Source: Arachis hypogaea (lineage: Eukaryota > Streptophyta > Magnoliopsida > Fabales > Fabaceae). Taken from it: a stretch of 64,000 nucleotides of DNA. The position numbers and the translations under genes were made by a program. Positions 1 through 11,415 of the stretch are shown here, in pieces. The stretch spans positions 51,302,598 to 51,366,597 of the forward strand of contig NC_092043.1 in assembly GCF_003086295.3 (NCBI RefSeq), read 5' to 3'. Below the pieces are notes generated by a model, which saw only the letters and a program-made list of their open reading frames with translations, was not told where the DNA came from and did not search any database. Position 1 is the stretch's first letter; each line of letters opens with the position of its first letter.

Positions 1-83
1 TTTTATTTGTAGTGGGGTCATTTAAAATTTGAAGTGAGGGCATATTATATATAACTATATCTTTTAAAACAAAAATTAAAAAA
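1..83. other. AT-rich flank at the LINE 3' side
   Basis: No gene is visible. The stretch borders a short inverted motif at 89-105 (GGGGGCAAGTGCCCCC) that looks like part of another degenerate element into which the LINE inserted or to which it is fused. There is no poly(T) tract on the plus strand here, so the poly(A) tail expected of a LINE on the minus strand is missing or decayed. Confidence 0.3.
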
Positions 84-3000
84 TCATGGGGGCAAGTGCC
101 CCCTCATTTGTATGCTTGGGTCTGTCCCTGCCTGATGCTGTATATCTTGATTGTGCTTAATTGCTGCGAAACTAGCTTCTGTTCTAATTAAATTCCTCAC
201 TTGATCAGGCGGATTCATTGTCCATTGTCTCCCCAGGTCATTTCCCGCTGCCATCGCTGCCAGTTGATGAGCTAGCTTGTTGCCTTCCCTTGGAGTCCAG
301 GTAGCTCCTACATCTGGAGCATCTTCCAGCAATTGGAGAATGTTACGAAAGATTGCATCCGCCTCCGCTATAGGCATTTTTGACTTGATTGCCTGAACCA
401 AAGGTAAGCAGTCTGTTTCAATTATGCAATTGGGAATTTGCAGATTTTTTATGAGTATGAGTGCCTCCCTGTATGCCTGAACTTCAGCTGTTAGTGCTGA
501 TGTCGTCTTGACTGTTGTTGTAGTCCCCGTAATGACTCTACCCTGCCAGTCCCTGACTACCACTGCTAGAGCTGCGATACCTGTTTCCTTTTGGAAAGCT
601 GCGTCTGTGTTCACTTTGACCCAATTCCTAGGCGGAGGTCTCCAGGTAATTCTCTTTTTCTCATCTCTCCTTGCTGTCCTTGATTTGTTGTCTGTACTGG
701 AATTTTGTGTTGCTTTCTGAAATTCTGCTGTTAGACACGCTGCTTGGAACATTACCTTTAGTGGATTTATTTTTGATTGTTGGAATACATGCTGATTTCT
801 TGCTTTCCAAATACACCAACACACACATCCTAGATTGCATAAGATTCTTGTTTGTTCATTTCCTGTTTCACTCCTAATTCTTCTTATTTTATCCATCATC
901 CACTCTCCAAATGATCTGACATTAGAGACCATAGGCACCAATTGAATGCTGGATCCAAACCACACTGCTCTTGTCCACGGACACAGTAAAAGCGCATGTT
1001 CAATTGTTTCTTCCTCTCTCTGGCATATGCTGCATGAGGGTGTCTTAGTAATCTTCCGCTGAAATAGGTTCGTGTTTACTGGCAAAATTCTATGCATTGT
1101 TTTTCATAAAAACATTCTAATCTTTTGAGGCACCGGTAGTTTCCAAATAGCCTCCCAAACCTCCCTCCAATCCTGACTAGTCGAGGCTTTGCAGATTCTT
1201 CTCTCTTCTCTTGAGTCTTTCTCTTCCTTCGCAGCATGGTAACCGGTTCTGACAGAATACTGCCCATCAGTCTTGTACGGCCAAACAAAGAAGTCCTTTT
1301 GATTGATCAGGCTTATGGGTGTTTTAATTATCAGATTGGCAACATCTCCAGGAAATAATTCCATGATTTTGTTCTTGTCCCAACCCTCCCCTTCTCTTAC
1401 CAGCTCGCTCACTCTTCTACTACCACTTACTTCGCCTCTCCCTAATTTTCCTGTCCCAGCCACCCAATTATCTTCGTAAATGTCTACATCCACTCCATTC
1501 CCTATACTCCATCTTCCCTTCTTTCTAAGAAAGTCCCTCCCTTCCAGTAGACTTTTCCATATCCACGATGCGTTTCTTCCTACTTCCGCCTCCCAAAGGC
1601 TGCAATTCGGATAATAAATAGCCTTTAAAAGGCGCACCCATATAGCATCTTCCTCCTTTAATAACCTCCATGCTTGTTTGGCTAAGTGTGCTATGTTTTG
1701 GCATTCTAAATCTTTGAACCCCAAGCCTCCATTTGTTTTGCTCCTTGTCATCTTTGTCCAACTCTTCCAGTGAATGCTTGTTTCCTTTCCATTGTTTCTC
1801 CACCAGAATCTTGCTATTGCTGCCTCAATTCTCTTGCAAAAGGATTTCGGGAATTTAATGATATTCATGGTGTAGACAGGTATTACTTGTATTACTGCTT
1901 TTATCAACACCTCCTTTCCGGCTTGATTTAATAGTTTCTCCTTCCAGCCTTGCATCTTGTCAAGCATTTTCTCTTGTATCCATTCCAATGCCTTATTCTT
2001 GGATCTTTCCCATCTCGCTGGGAGTCCTAGGTATCTTCCTGGATCCTCCCATGAATTCATTCCAGTGATTTTCTCAATGTTTACCCTCCTTTGTATTGAT
2101 ACATGCCTTCCAAAAATCAGCCCGGACTTGTCTGTGTTAATTCTTTGTCCTGACGCTTCTGTATATTTATTTATAATCTGGATAAGCTGATAAATTTCCT
2201 CCTCTTGCGCACCTGCAAAAATAATACAGTCGTCAGCGAATAGGAGATGAGTAATCACCGGTGCTGATGGAGCGAGCCTAATTCCGGAAATGAGATTTTC
2301 CCTCCTCGCCTTGTCCATGAGGATAGTAAAACTCTTGGCAGCCAAAATAAATAAATAAGGTGATAAGGGATCTCCCTGCCTGAGCCCCCTTTGTGGATAA
2401 ATCTTGGTTGACATCTTACCATTTATTTTGATTCTATAACTAGCACTCTTCACACAGCTCATCATCAATCTGACCCACTCTTTGCTAAAACCAAATTTTT
2501 CCAATACTCTTTGTAGAAAATTCCATTCCAACCTATCATATGCCTTGTTCATATCCAACTTGATGGCCATGTTATTGCTTTCATGATTTCCTTTTCTGTT
2601 TAATTTATGAAAAGCTTCCTGTACTATTACTATATTATCCTGTATGAGTCTTCCTTTTACAAAGGCGCTCTGAACTGGAGAAATGATAGCATCTAATATC
2701 TTCCTTAACCTCCCTACCAAGACTCTCGTAACAATCTTATACAAGAAGTTGCAACAGCTTATAGGTCTTAGTTGATTCAGGCTTTCCGGTTGACTTGTTT
2801 TGGGTATCAAAACTACTGTTGTCTCTCCCAAGTCCCCCGGTAAGTTGTCTTCATAAAAAATTTGTTTGATTACCCCACACACTTCTTTTCTCAAAATATC
2901 CCAGTGTTGTTGAAAAAATAAACCATTTAATCCATCTGGGCCTGGAGCTTTTAAACCCCCCATGCTGAACACCGCTTCTTTAATTTCCTCCTCTGTGACG

Positions 3001-4295
3001 CTTGCCATTAACTCCTTATTCATTTCTCTTGTAACTCTCCTTGGAATTTCTGTTACACACTCTTCCAGATTCCTACCTCCTTCCGAAGTAAAAAGCTTAG
3101 TGAAATGTCTTTCAACCAGCCGCATAATATTTGCTTCCCCTTGTATCCACTGTCCAGTTTCATCTTTCAATTTGTCGATTCTATTCCTTATTCTTCTCTG
3201 GATAGTTGTTGCATGAAAGAATGATGTATTTTTATCACCCCACTTTAACCATTTCAGCCTTGATCTTTGCCCCCAATATTTCTCTTCTTGTTTCCAAAGC
3301 TCTGCTATTTGGTTTTTCAAGTCTCGTTCCCTTCTCTGCTCCTCTTCCGTCTTACCTGTCTCTTGAATGAGATGTAGCTCTCTTTTCTTCTTTTCTATTT
3401 CTTTATTTGCTCTCTTGAACTTTCTGCTGCTCCATTCTACCAGCTTTCTTTTGCATCTGATCCTCTTTTTTGCGAATTGATTCCAGCAGTTCCCATTTCC
3501 TTCATCCATCTGCCAGCTCCTCTTGATCACCTCTCTACATTCCTCATGTTCTGCCAAGTAGGCCTCAAACCTGAACTCTTTTTTTATCCGAACTCGCCGC
3601 TGTGTATCTAAGATTAAGGCACAATGATCTGAGCTCACAGTCGGAGCAGCTCTTAAAGTTACATCTTGGTATATTTGCAGCCACTTCCAATTCACTAACA
3701 CTCTATCTAACCTTTCCCTAGTAATAACGTTATTTCTAGGATTACTGTACCATGTATATTTACTACCTTTAAGATCAACATCTATTAAACCATTGTCATC
3801 TACAAACATTCTGAACGTTTCTAAATAAATCCTTGGTTGTGGATGAATGCCTACCTTCTCTTCCTGACTTAAAATGTCATTGAAGTCCCCCAAATAAGCT
3901 TGTGGAACATCCTTACATATGTTGCTTACCGTTAGCTCCTGCCAAAGTTTCCTTCGCTTTTGGAAAATTGGATTCCCGTACACAAAAACTCCCTGCCAAT
4001 TTAAATCGTTGTTAATAATAATGTTTGCTTTAATGTAATTATCACACCACTCGTAAATATGGATGTTAGTATTAGATTTTCATAATAAACATAGACCACC
4101 GGACAAGCCCCGGGGTTCCACGCAAAACATATAGTCAAAATTCAGCTTTCTTTTTACCCTATTCATCTTTTCCTTACTAGCTCTAGTTTCCATTAAGAAC
4201 ACTATTAGCGGCTTTGCTATTTTACACAGATCATATAACTCAGAAATTGTCGGGGCAACCGCTATTCCCCGACAATTCCAGCTAATGATACTCAT
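84..4295 (-). pseudogene. LINE ORF2: endonuclease, reverse transcriptase, RNase H
   Basis: ORF2 would make the enzyme that nicks DNA and copies the LINE RNA. It starts at ATG 4295 with SIISWNCRG, the usual beginning of plant L1 APE-type endonucleases. The endonuclease shows GDFND and a later SDHC motif. The reverse transcriptase has the FADD box. A C-terminal RNase H has acidic residues in NTDAAF and IETDCL and ends in NKLAHQLAA. The 1,404-codon frame is continuous except for two TGA stops, at 4080-4082 and 1104-1106. Both sit where the family has tryptophan (after GGLCLL and after KIRMFL), so each looks like TGG to TGA. The last residues before the stop at 84 may come from the flank. Its start overlaps the upstream ORF stop as ATGA. 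Confidence 0.88.
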
Positions 4296-6346
4296 GGCTG
4301 AGGTTGGGGCATGTTAAGGCCCGCCTCCTCAGCCATTTGTATTCCCCTACTCTGACTAGATACATGCACGGCTAACTCATACTCCCCTGTTTCCAGAGCT
4401 GTTAAGCTAGTCTTCACTTTCTTGTGCTCCATGTCCTCCAGTTCCTCCTTCCCGTCCTTGTATGTAAGCATTGGAATGTTCCAATTCTCTCGTTTCCTTT
4501 TCAAGCTCAACTTCAATTCCAATTTCTTGGCTAGCTGTGCCAGTCTGCTTGTACCTTAGTTGTGTTGTCCTCATCTTCATCACTTGCTAGTTCCACATAG
4601 TAGATGTTTTCTCCCAAGTTGGCATGCTGACCCACTAGTTCAATTTCCTTATTCTGTGCCTTCTTGAATGGTTTGTTTAGATCATCATCTTCTTTTCCTC
4701 TTTTCACCACTTCCTGTTGAGTCTTGCTCTCTATTTTACCTTCACCTTGTATGTAAGCATTGGAATGTTCCAATTCTCTCGTTTCCTTTTCAAGCTCAAC
4801 TTCAATTCCAATTTCTTGGCTAGCTGTGCCAGTCTGCTTGTACCTTAGTTGTGTTGTCCTCATCTTCATCACTTGCTAGTTCCACATAGTAGATGTTTTC
4901 TCCCAAGTTGGCATGCTGACCCACTAGTTCAATTTCCTTATTCTGTGCCTTCTTGAATGGTTTGTTTAGATCATCATCTTCTTTTCCTCTTTTCACCACT
5001 TCCTGTTGAGTCTTGCTCTCTATTTTACCTTCACCCACCTGCTTATCTTTCTCCCTTGCTAACATGAGTCTTTTTAATTCCTGGCCTATAGTCTCTTTTT
5101 CTCTTCTATCCTCCTGGCCCAACTTCCAGTCTTCAGTTTTATAGCTGTTAACCTCCATTTCTTCTCTTGGATATTTACTCAGCCCACATCCTTCAATGTC
5201 CCTTATTTGCGCAGGACTTTCATCCAAGTTGGGTCCAGTAATTTTTCTCTGTCCATTTTCATTTAACTTCTGAGCCTCTTTCCCCTTATCCCCCTTATGG
5301 GCCTTTGTGTTGTTGGCCCATTCCATATTCCTTTCTCTTATCTCCTTGATAAAATTTTTGAATTTAAAGGCTACTTCTAGGTCAAACTGCATATTCCTGT
5401 CTCCCTGAAAATCAGGGATTTTCGCTGCTTTATCTACCTGCTCTTCTGCATCTAGCATCTCTTCCTCTCTCCTTGTTAGGTTTTCCCGTACGCTTTCTTC
5501 CCTGATTTTCTGCTGCAGTACCTGTTCAGCCCTTACCCTGCTCTCCTCAGAGCTCTGTTCATCACTACTCTCTCGTCCCTTGCCCAGTTTCTCACGCGCT
5601 TGCTCCTCCCCTTCCTCTTTCCCTCCATGTTGTCTTGAACTTTCTCCTCTCATGGTTGGAGCTGGTCGGTTCTGATTTACTCCCAAACCTGGTGAGTACC
5701 TTGTCTTGGATGGATCCCAGCATGCCATGGCCGTTGGATTTTTGCACGTCTTCTTCTCATGTCCCAATATACCGCAATTGAAACAGTAGCTGTCTGGCAG
5801 TCTTTCGTACTTAAAAAAGACCCAAAGTGGTGGCATTTCATCCCTGTCCAGCCAGAATTCTGTTGGCAGAGCTTTGGTGATGTTAATGCTAACCCTTATC
5901 CGCAGATATGATCTCTTGAGTACACCATCTACTTTTGGATCTTCAGCCTCAGCCAGTACTCCCAGCATTTCTCCTATAACTGTGCCCGTCTCCTTTTCCA
6001 TGAGATCATGTGGGATGCCATGCACTTGAATCCAGAATTCCATGACGTCATGATCCACTTCAAATACAGATTCTCCTTCTTTCCATAATCTGAGGTTGAC
6101 CATGTTTTTCTTAACATTCCAAGGGCCGTTCTAGATAATCTGCAGCCCTCTCTTCCTATCTTTAAAGCTGAATAACATCTTTTTTGCACCGATATCAGTC
6201 ACTGCCACTTCTTGTGGGTTTCCCCACATTCCCAGTAAAGCATGCTTGTATGTTCTGAAATTTATCTCCTTCTCGCTTATTACCTTCCCCACTACATTTA
6301 AGCAGTCTCTCTTATATCCCAGTTCTCCAGCTTTGTGCGTTTCTGT
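4292..6346 (-). pseudogene. LINE ORF1: gag-like protein with CCHC zinc knuckle
   Basis: The L1 ORF1 product binds the element RNA. The readable frame begins near 6346, has one TAG at 6131-6133, and continues from an internal ATG at 6103 to a stop at 4820-4822. It contains the DUF4283-like N-terminal region, then a knuckle CFNCGILGHEKKTC of CX2CX4HX4C form about 110 residues after 6103, then a charged, Glu/Lys-rich tail. A 289-bp tandem duplication (4456-5033) lies across the C-terminal part and shifts the frame. A further open frame at 4522-4292 carries on in the same style and ends with a TGA that overlaps the ORF2 ATG. The gene is truncated, interrupted and frame-shifted. Confidence 0.8.
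4456..5033. repeat. 289-bp tandem duplication inside LINE ORF1
   Basis: The block at 4456-4744 recurs at 4745-5033, directly abutting and nearly identical by eye. Because 289 is not a multiple of three, the two copies read in different frames. The same C-terminal peptide ending in ADWHS therefore appears twice in overlapping open frames. The near identity suggests that the duplication is much younger than the element. Confidence 0.9.
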
Positions 6347-6555
6347 CTAAAGTTGTTATGTATTTCTGGTGTTGCAGTGTTATAGGAAGCTTGGCTTAAT
6401 GTTGTATGTGTGTGGATATGGTTATGGGTTTTAGAGAAGATGGCTCCCCAATGGAGAAGAACCTGCTAATTCTCAGAAGACTCTCCTATTGAGAGAGGAA
6501 GGCTCCCTGATGGAGAAATTAAAGCAAAATCTCAGTCGGTAAACTATAAATTCTA

Positions 6556-6710
6556 ACATATGAGTTAGGTTTATGGGCTCAGTCACTTTTACTTTCTTCC
6601 TTTCTCTCTATTTTCAGGCAATGAGAAGAAAGATTTTATTTTAGTATTCCATAGAAAGAAAGGTTCAGTTTTGAGCCCATGTTTTCTTTATGAGGGAGCA
6701 AACCTACTAG
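6556..6710. repeat. 155-bp repeat X, copy A
   Basis: This block, with a motif GAGCCCATGTTTTCTT near its end, recurs in the same orientation at 50206-50360 with about 85-90% identity by eye. It may be part of the HAK-linked tandem duplication or an independent short element; its nature is unknown. The 200 bases before it (6350-6555) hold nothing I can name. Confidence 0.7.
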
Positions 6711-6717
6711 TAAGTTT

Positions 6718-6790
6718 TTTTATCAGTACCAAATATTTGGAAAGAAAACAAAACAATTAAAATTTTTATAGTGATCCCCACAACAGCATC
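6718..6790 (-). pseudogene. Relic of HAK transporter exon 5
   Basis: On the minus strand a TTCAG acceptor is followed by sequence encoding DAVVGIT and, in the same frame, FGTDK. This matches the start of exon 5 of the HAK gene in this window (16822 downwards), and similarity continues into the intron beyond 6790. The exon breaks off after FGTDK, where repeat X begins. It is the remnant of a second HAK copy in the same orientation and anchors the tandem duplication. Confidence 0.8.
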
Positions 6791-7014
6791 TGAACTTAAA
6801 AAAGAAGAGAGAAGATATATACACACAAAAAACATATATTTATAAAAACAAATTAAGAGCTGCATATCCAACTTGTAATTATTTTAATATAACTGCAAAA
6901 CGAATTTATTTATAAAAATATTAATAAAGTATATTTCTAATTAAGAGCTGCATATCCAACTTAATATATATATATATATATATATATATTTTCTGTTATT
7001 TTCCTCCAAAGGAT
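6791..7014. other. AT-rich spacer with (TA)n tract
   Basis: The first part resembles HAK intron 4. The motif AGAGCTGCATATCCAACTT occurs twice (about 6855 and 6943). A (TA)n microsatellite lies at about 6965-6989. No gene is visible. Confidence 0.4.
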
Positions 7015-7308
7015 TCATTCTGCAACAATTTCTAATGGCAGCTCCACACCTTGCAATTGAATTAGATATTTCAGAGCATTTTTCATTGTCTGGCGCTTTA
7101 TCTTTTCTGATGTTACTTCATCTTTCAATACCTTCCTTTTCAATTTCTCGGCCACCACTTCTGTCTGTAGTTCAAGCAGCACCGGCGGATGCAAATTCAG
7201 ATCCAAGAGATGAATAGAAGTCGGTCCGAAACCAACGTTAGGTTCTTTTCCAAGAGTTTGGGCAAGCGAATCATTTTGAAATTCATCACCACGTTGCTCA
7301 ATTACCAC
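7015..7308 (-). CDS. Unidentified last-exon-like open frame
   Basis: A minus-strand open frame of about 97 codons ends in a stop at 7015. It is preceded by a plausible acceptor (CGGTAG near 7316), and another exon-like piece may lie near 7450-7485. The product is charged, with a Lys/Glu-rich helical stretch (EKLKRKVLKDEV) suggesting a short coiled coil. I do not recognise the family. It could be the end of a decayed transposase gene or of a lost host gene. It lies between the HAK relic and duplicated segment Y. Confidence 0.25.
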   Translation of the reverse strand: MVIEQRGDEFQNDSLAQTLGKEPNVGFGPTSIHLLDLNLHPPVLLELQTEVVAEKLKRKVLKDEVTSEKIKRQTMKNALKYLIQLQGVELPLEIVAE

Positions 7309-7560
7309 AATTTTTTCCTACCGACATAAATAAGCAAACATAAGCTATTACGGGATATAGCATAATCGAATAAACTTTCAACACAATTTATAACAAATTT
7401 AAAACCAACGGGAAACAACATATAAAATATATACGTTACTTACAACAATAGTCCAAGCTTCTTGCATCTGTGACAATATATTTTAATGCCATTACCATAT
7501 TCTACTCAAATGAAAAAATGGAGATAAAGAGATAGTTCAAAAAGTGAATTCAAATTTAAT

Positions 7561-8528
7561 TTAAAGCAAGTGTGTTTCAGACTTCAAAAGTAGAAAAGCA
7601 ATTGAATAATGATTTCATTAATTAAACCATATCCAAGACTTGGCCATATGAACATAACTCATATCAAAGAATTTGGAACCATCATTTAAGATCCTACTTT
7701 ACAAAAATATATTGTTCAACTATGTCTTTTTATCAATAAATCACAGTTGAAATCATAAATAATCATATGTTACTAAAATAAGAAGTTTTCTTAGTCTAAC
7801 ATGAAGAAAAAAACCAATTAAGATTGCAAGGGAACAAAAAAGAGAGATATGCCTTTTTTTTAAAGAAATATAAATACCAATTTAGGTAAAAACACACCAT
7901 TTAGACAACATAATAGAACACATACATAAGAAAGTTGAAAAAAAAAGGGCACAATTTTTTTCCCTTTATTTTCTTACATTGTTGTCTGATTTAGGAATAA
8001 AAGAATGTACCTTGGTAAGAAGAGGATTTAAGGAGCCTCTCAAGGAGATAACATCTAATAAAAAAAATTGAAATTGCAATAACCTCACTAAAATTCTATT
8101 ATAATTTTTTATGCTTAACTAAATACTTAATTTATCTAATAAATAAATAATTATTTAATTGGCAAAAGAGAACCAAGGTCTTAAGTTATAGGATTTTTTA
8201 AAAAATAAGTATTTTAAGTTTTTAACATACGAATGAAAAAATTCAAAGATAATATTTCTCATGGAGAAGACTGTACTTAATTAAATACTAATGAAGAAAA
8301 TCCTACCAAGTTAATGCATTGTTAGTCATTAAAGCCTCTGGTCCATAAACATGAAACCAAAACATTACCACTATCACACACGTGTACACACACAACAAAA
8401 GACACAAAGAAGCTTTAGACTTCATTGGCAATCCATTCAATCAGTTTTGGCTTTTATTTTTAATTTTGAAATACAAAATTATAGGGAACAATTTGTTATT
8501 AAACCACACAGTAAAAAATTGCACCAAG
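7561..8528. repeat. Duplicated segment Y, copy A (uninterrupted)
   Basis: This segment matches, in order and orientation, 20822-20970, then 34762-35045, then 46075-46150, 46662-46710 and 47206-47707. Copy A lacks the insertions found in copy B. The Helitron site is 7709-7712, where AAAAATATATTGTTC runs straight through. The foldback site is near 7925-7930 and the hAT site near 8018-8022. Identity is about 85-90% by eye. No coding capacity is evident. Confidence 0.85.
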
Positions 8529-9349
8529 CAATTTTTTCTTCCCCTAACCAGGACAAAAATCACATAGATATTTTTTCTTCCCCACATATATGTGAATTTT
8601 CCAATCTGCTGTTATATCATTGCATATCACCAACCTTACAGCTATACAAAAACTAATTTACGTAATTTAATTGGATTTTTTAAAATTTTAACTTTTAATT
8701 TAATCAAAAATACTTATATCAATAAAAAGTTAATTAAAAGACAAACTTGACTTACATTAATATTAATATATTTGGGAAAACAAATTTAGACATTGAGTTT
8801 TTGAAAAACTTCATTAACATATACATTATTTCTTTTTTCTATTGTTTGAGAACTTTGAATGGATTGCTATAAATTAATCCATCTATAAACTTGCACTGAT
8901 ATTACACTGTGTAAAATCAAACAGATGTTTAAAGAAGTACAAAAAAGTGAACAGGAAAAAAAAAAGAAACAAATTAGTCCAAATGTTAGATATATATAAT
9001 TAAAAGGCTAATTAATAGCTTGCCTTATAGTCTTTAAGATTTCTTTATAAAATCACATATAAAATCATATTCTCTCTCTATATATAAATTTATTTCTTCA
9101 AAAATGCTAAATCAAAAGCCAAAAAGATAGTCTAAAATAAATGAAAAAACGCTCAATATTCACAAAATTTGATTGTACGTCCAACAATGGCATACTAATG
9201 TTCAACTTAGTGGTGCATGTATTTTTGCAATCAGAGTGGTATATGTATTTTAATTTTAAGATATTTCAAATTTGCATTAAAATAATAATATTATAAACAA
9301 AAGTGAACAACTTCCAATGGTGATAATGATAAACAGGGAAAAAAATGAA
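8529..9349. other. Non-coding AT-rich stretch
   Basis: No convincing gene. Small open frames here are short, Lys/Asn/Phe-rich and lack similarity to anything I know. Sequence similarity to copy B stops at its left edge. Confidence 0.4.
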
Positions 9350-9722
9350 CATAGAGGTAGGGGTGTTTGCGATGCTTTTGGTTCGGTTTTTGAGAGAAAA
9401 GTCATCCGATCCAATCGTTTAATTAAACTGCGATTCGGTTTGGTTCGGTTTGTTCAGTTTTTCAATCAATTCAAAAAAAATACTGTCATACTATTTCACA
9501 AATTCATAAGATTGAAATCGACAAACACAAATACACAATAGCTAACAAAGTCTTGATCCCATGAAATTTATCGATAAAAGGAATTCAGATAAATTGTACT
9601 ATTTTTGGGCCACACTCATGTAAACAACGTAGTTGTACAGGGCTGACTTAAATATCTACTCAAGAAACATCACAAAAAAACTAGTTTAATTGTATTCTCT
9701 TGTATAAAGAGGACAGAGCTTA

Positions 9723-10195
9723 CACTTCATGCAAAGTGCTTATGTTCCCTAGGGATGAAGGAATCTCTCCGTCGAATCAATTGTCTTCCAAGTGCCTTTA
9801 AATACAATAATAATATCCAGATAGTGAGCTTCATGGCATGAATACATCAAAGTTCTCTGATTTCAAACATTTAGATAATGGAATTGCATACAAAATGAGT
9901 TACTTACAATGTTTCTAACAGTGTTAGTGAACCTAGGTCAGGAATGTGCCCTGAGTCAATGAACTGAGATTTAGAATTAAGCACTTACAGATTAGTCAGA
10001 GCTGTCATATTGGTAACAAAAGGAGACAAAGATCCTGAAAGCTCCATACTTGTCAAATTTCTGAAAACAACAGGAAATCATAAGTAATATCGCATTTACG
10101 GAGTACAGTAACATTGGAACTGGAAGGACAAAGTATTGTGCCATGACAGCTCAACTCTGTGCTTACAAAGTCACCACTCGAATGTGGGGACCCGT
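9723..10195 (-). pseudogene. LRR receptor-type exon fragments captured by the hAT element
   Basis: Four exon-like pieces in order on the minus strand encode leucine-rich-repeat peptides. The most 5' (about 10195-10065) includes CHGTILCPSSSN. Next, ending near 9990, comes NLTSMELSGSLSPFVTNM. Then comes IPDLGSLTLLETL (about 9965-9905). The last (about 9797-9723) has FDGEIPSSLGNIS with an in-frame stop just before it. Splice-like AG and GTAAG signals separate them. The pattern is that of the extracellular part of an LRR receptor-like protein with short exons. The exact gene is not identifiable and there is no kinase domain. Confidence 0.6.
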
Positions 10196-10759
10196 AGAAA
10201 AAAAAAAAGCAGTTACATAATAAGAACAATAACAATAATAATATAGCACTAGTAGAAAAACATTTTAGTCTAGTTATACATTCTAATAATAAAGAGAACA
10301 ATTCATACCATAACAAGAGGTACTCAATTAGACTCAAATAAATTAAAAACAAGAGCAACAATCAGCAAAAATAAAAACCAGCAAAAACACAACAACAAAT
10401 GAATTAAAAACCAGCAACAATCAGCAACAATACCAGCAACCAGCAACAATACCAACAATAAAGTAATTCAACAGAAGTAATTCAACCAGCAATCAGCAAC
10501 AATACATTGATTTCAAATCTGCACCAAATTTAATTCTTCAAATCTGCTTCAAATATGATTTCAATATCTTCCTATCAAGATCCAGAACCAGTTTATCTGA
10601 TTTCAAATCTAAATCACTTCAAAAGTTTATTTTTATTTTATATTATTCTTCCAAAAAAAACTAATAATAACCAGGAGCAGTTTATATTATTTTTCCAACA
10701 ATACCAAGCTACCAACAATACAAATAGCAGTAATTCAAAACAGAAATTAGTCAAGTTAC

Positions 10760-11190
10760 ATACCTGACTCGGTGGCTCCGGTTCCATATCTGACTTGAAT
10801 CGGTGGCTGGGTGGGAGGTGCTAAGTTGTGGGTTGCCAGAAACGCTGCTGGGTGGTGGCGTGGTGCTGTGCTGGGTGAGTGGGTGGTGCTGTGCTACTGC
10901 TGCGTTCGAGGGTGGTGCTGGGCTGCTCAGTACTGGCTGGGCCTGGGGCTTCGTTGTGCTCTGTCCGCGAGGAGGTCCTGGGAGCAGTGGGAGCAAGGTT
11001 CGGAGGCGCTAGGGGGGAGAGTTCGGAGGCGCTGCAAGGTGGTGGGAGGAACGGTTTCGCCGGCGCTAGGTGGGTTCGCCGCAGGCCTCGAGAGTTCAGA
11101 GAGCGAGAGTGTGAGAAGAGAGTGGCTACTGGCTAGGTTCCGTTTGGGGGTGGGGTGTGGGGATTAGGTTAGGTCACGTTCGTCTGGGCC
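10760..11190. other. GC-rich block inside the hAT element
   Basis: A sharp rise in G+C with GGTGCTG/GTGGGTG-type low-complexity words and several CGs. Long overlapping open frames exist on both strands, which is what a GC-rich, stop-poor block produces by chance. It may be a captured promoter or first-exon segment. No protein family is recognisable. Confidence 0.4.
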
Positions 11191-11415
11191 TTTATGGGGG
11201 GAGAGGGTGTTGGTTTTTTAGGGTTTTTTCTGATCGGTTCGGTTTGGTTGGAATTTTTATTATCATAACAAAAAATCGAACCAAACCGTAATAAAAATAA
11301 CAAAACTATATTTTTTGGTTTTTTTGGTTTTTAATTTGTTCGGTTTTCAATTTTTTCGGTTCAATTAGTCGGTTTTATTCGATGCGGATCGATTTTGAAC
11401 ACCCCTATATAGAGG

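Larger units (their letters stand above)
84..6349 (-). mobile_element. L1-type LINE retrotransposon, 5'-truncated
   Basis: The element reads 5' to 3' on the minus strand: ORF1 (gag-like, CCHC knuckle), then ORF2 (endonuclease, reverse transcriptase, RNase H). Coding similarity to plant L1 ORF1 proteins starts abruptly near 6346 without an initiator or 5' UTR, as expected for a copy truncated during target-primed reverse transcription. Both ORFs carry stops, so it is not autonomous now. No target duplication or poly(A) tail is visible. The outer limits are where coding similarity ends, not proven boundaries. Confidence 0.88.
9358..11407. mobile_element. Non-autonomous hAT element with captured gene pieces
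   Basis: The ends are inverted: TAGGGGTGTTTGCGATGC at the left, and at the right a sequence whose complement begins TAGGGGTGTTCAAAATCG. Both sides then show GGTTCGGTTT-type repeats typical of plant hAT termini. Flanking octamers CATAGAGG (9350-9357) and TATAGAGG (11408-11415) agree at 7 of 8 positions, fitting the 8-bp duplication of hAT elements. No hAT transposase is present. The interior holds LRR exon fragments (9723-10195), a CAGCAACAA-rich tract (10370-10510) and a GC-rich block (10760-11190). Confidence 0.82.

Noticed and set aside
508..877. Plus-strand open frames within the LINE
   Set aside because: They are antisense shadows of the RNase H and zinc-finger part of LINE ORF2, with no independent motif.
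6718..6790. HAK relic as an exon of the nearby LINE or of the open frame at 7015
   Set aside because: Sequence and frame match HAK exon 5 including part of its intron, and no splice path links it to the 7015-7308 frame.
10751..11167. Long overlapping open frames on both strands
   Set aside because: Four overlapping frames in a GC-rich low-complexity block are expected from stop-codon scarcity; none has a recognisable domain.
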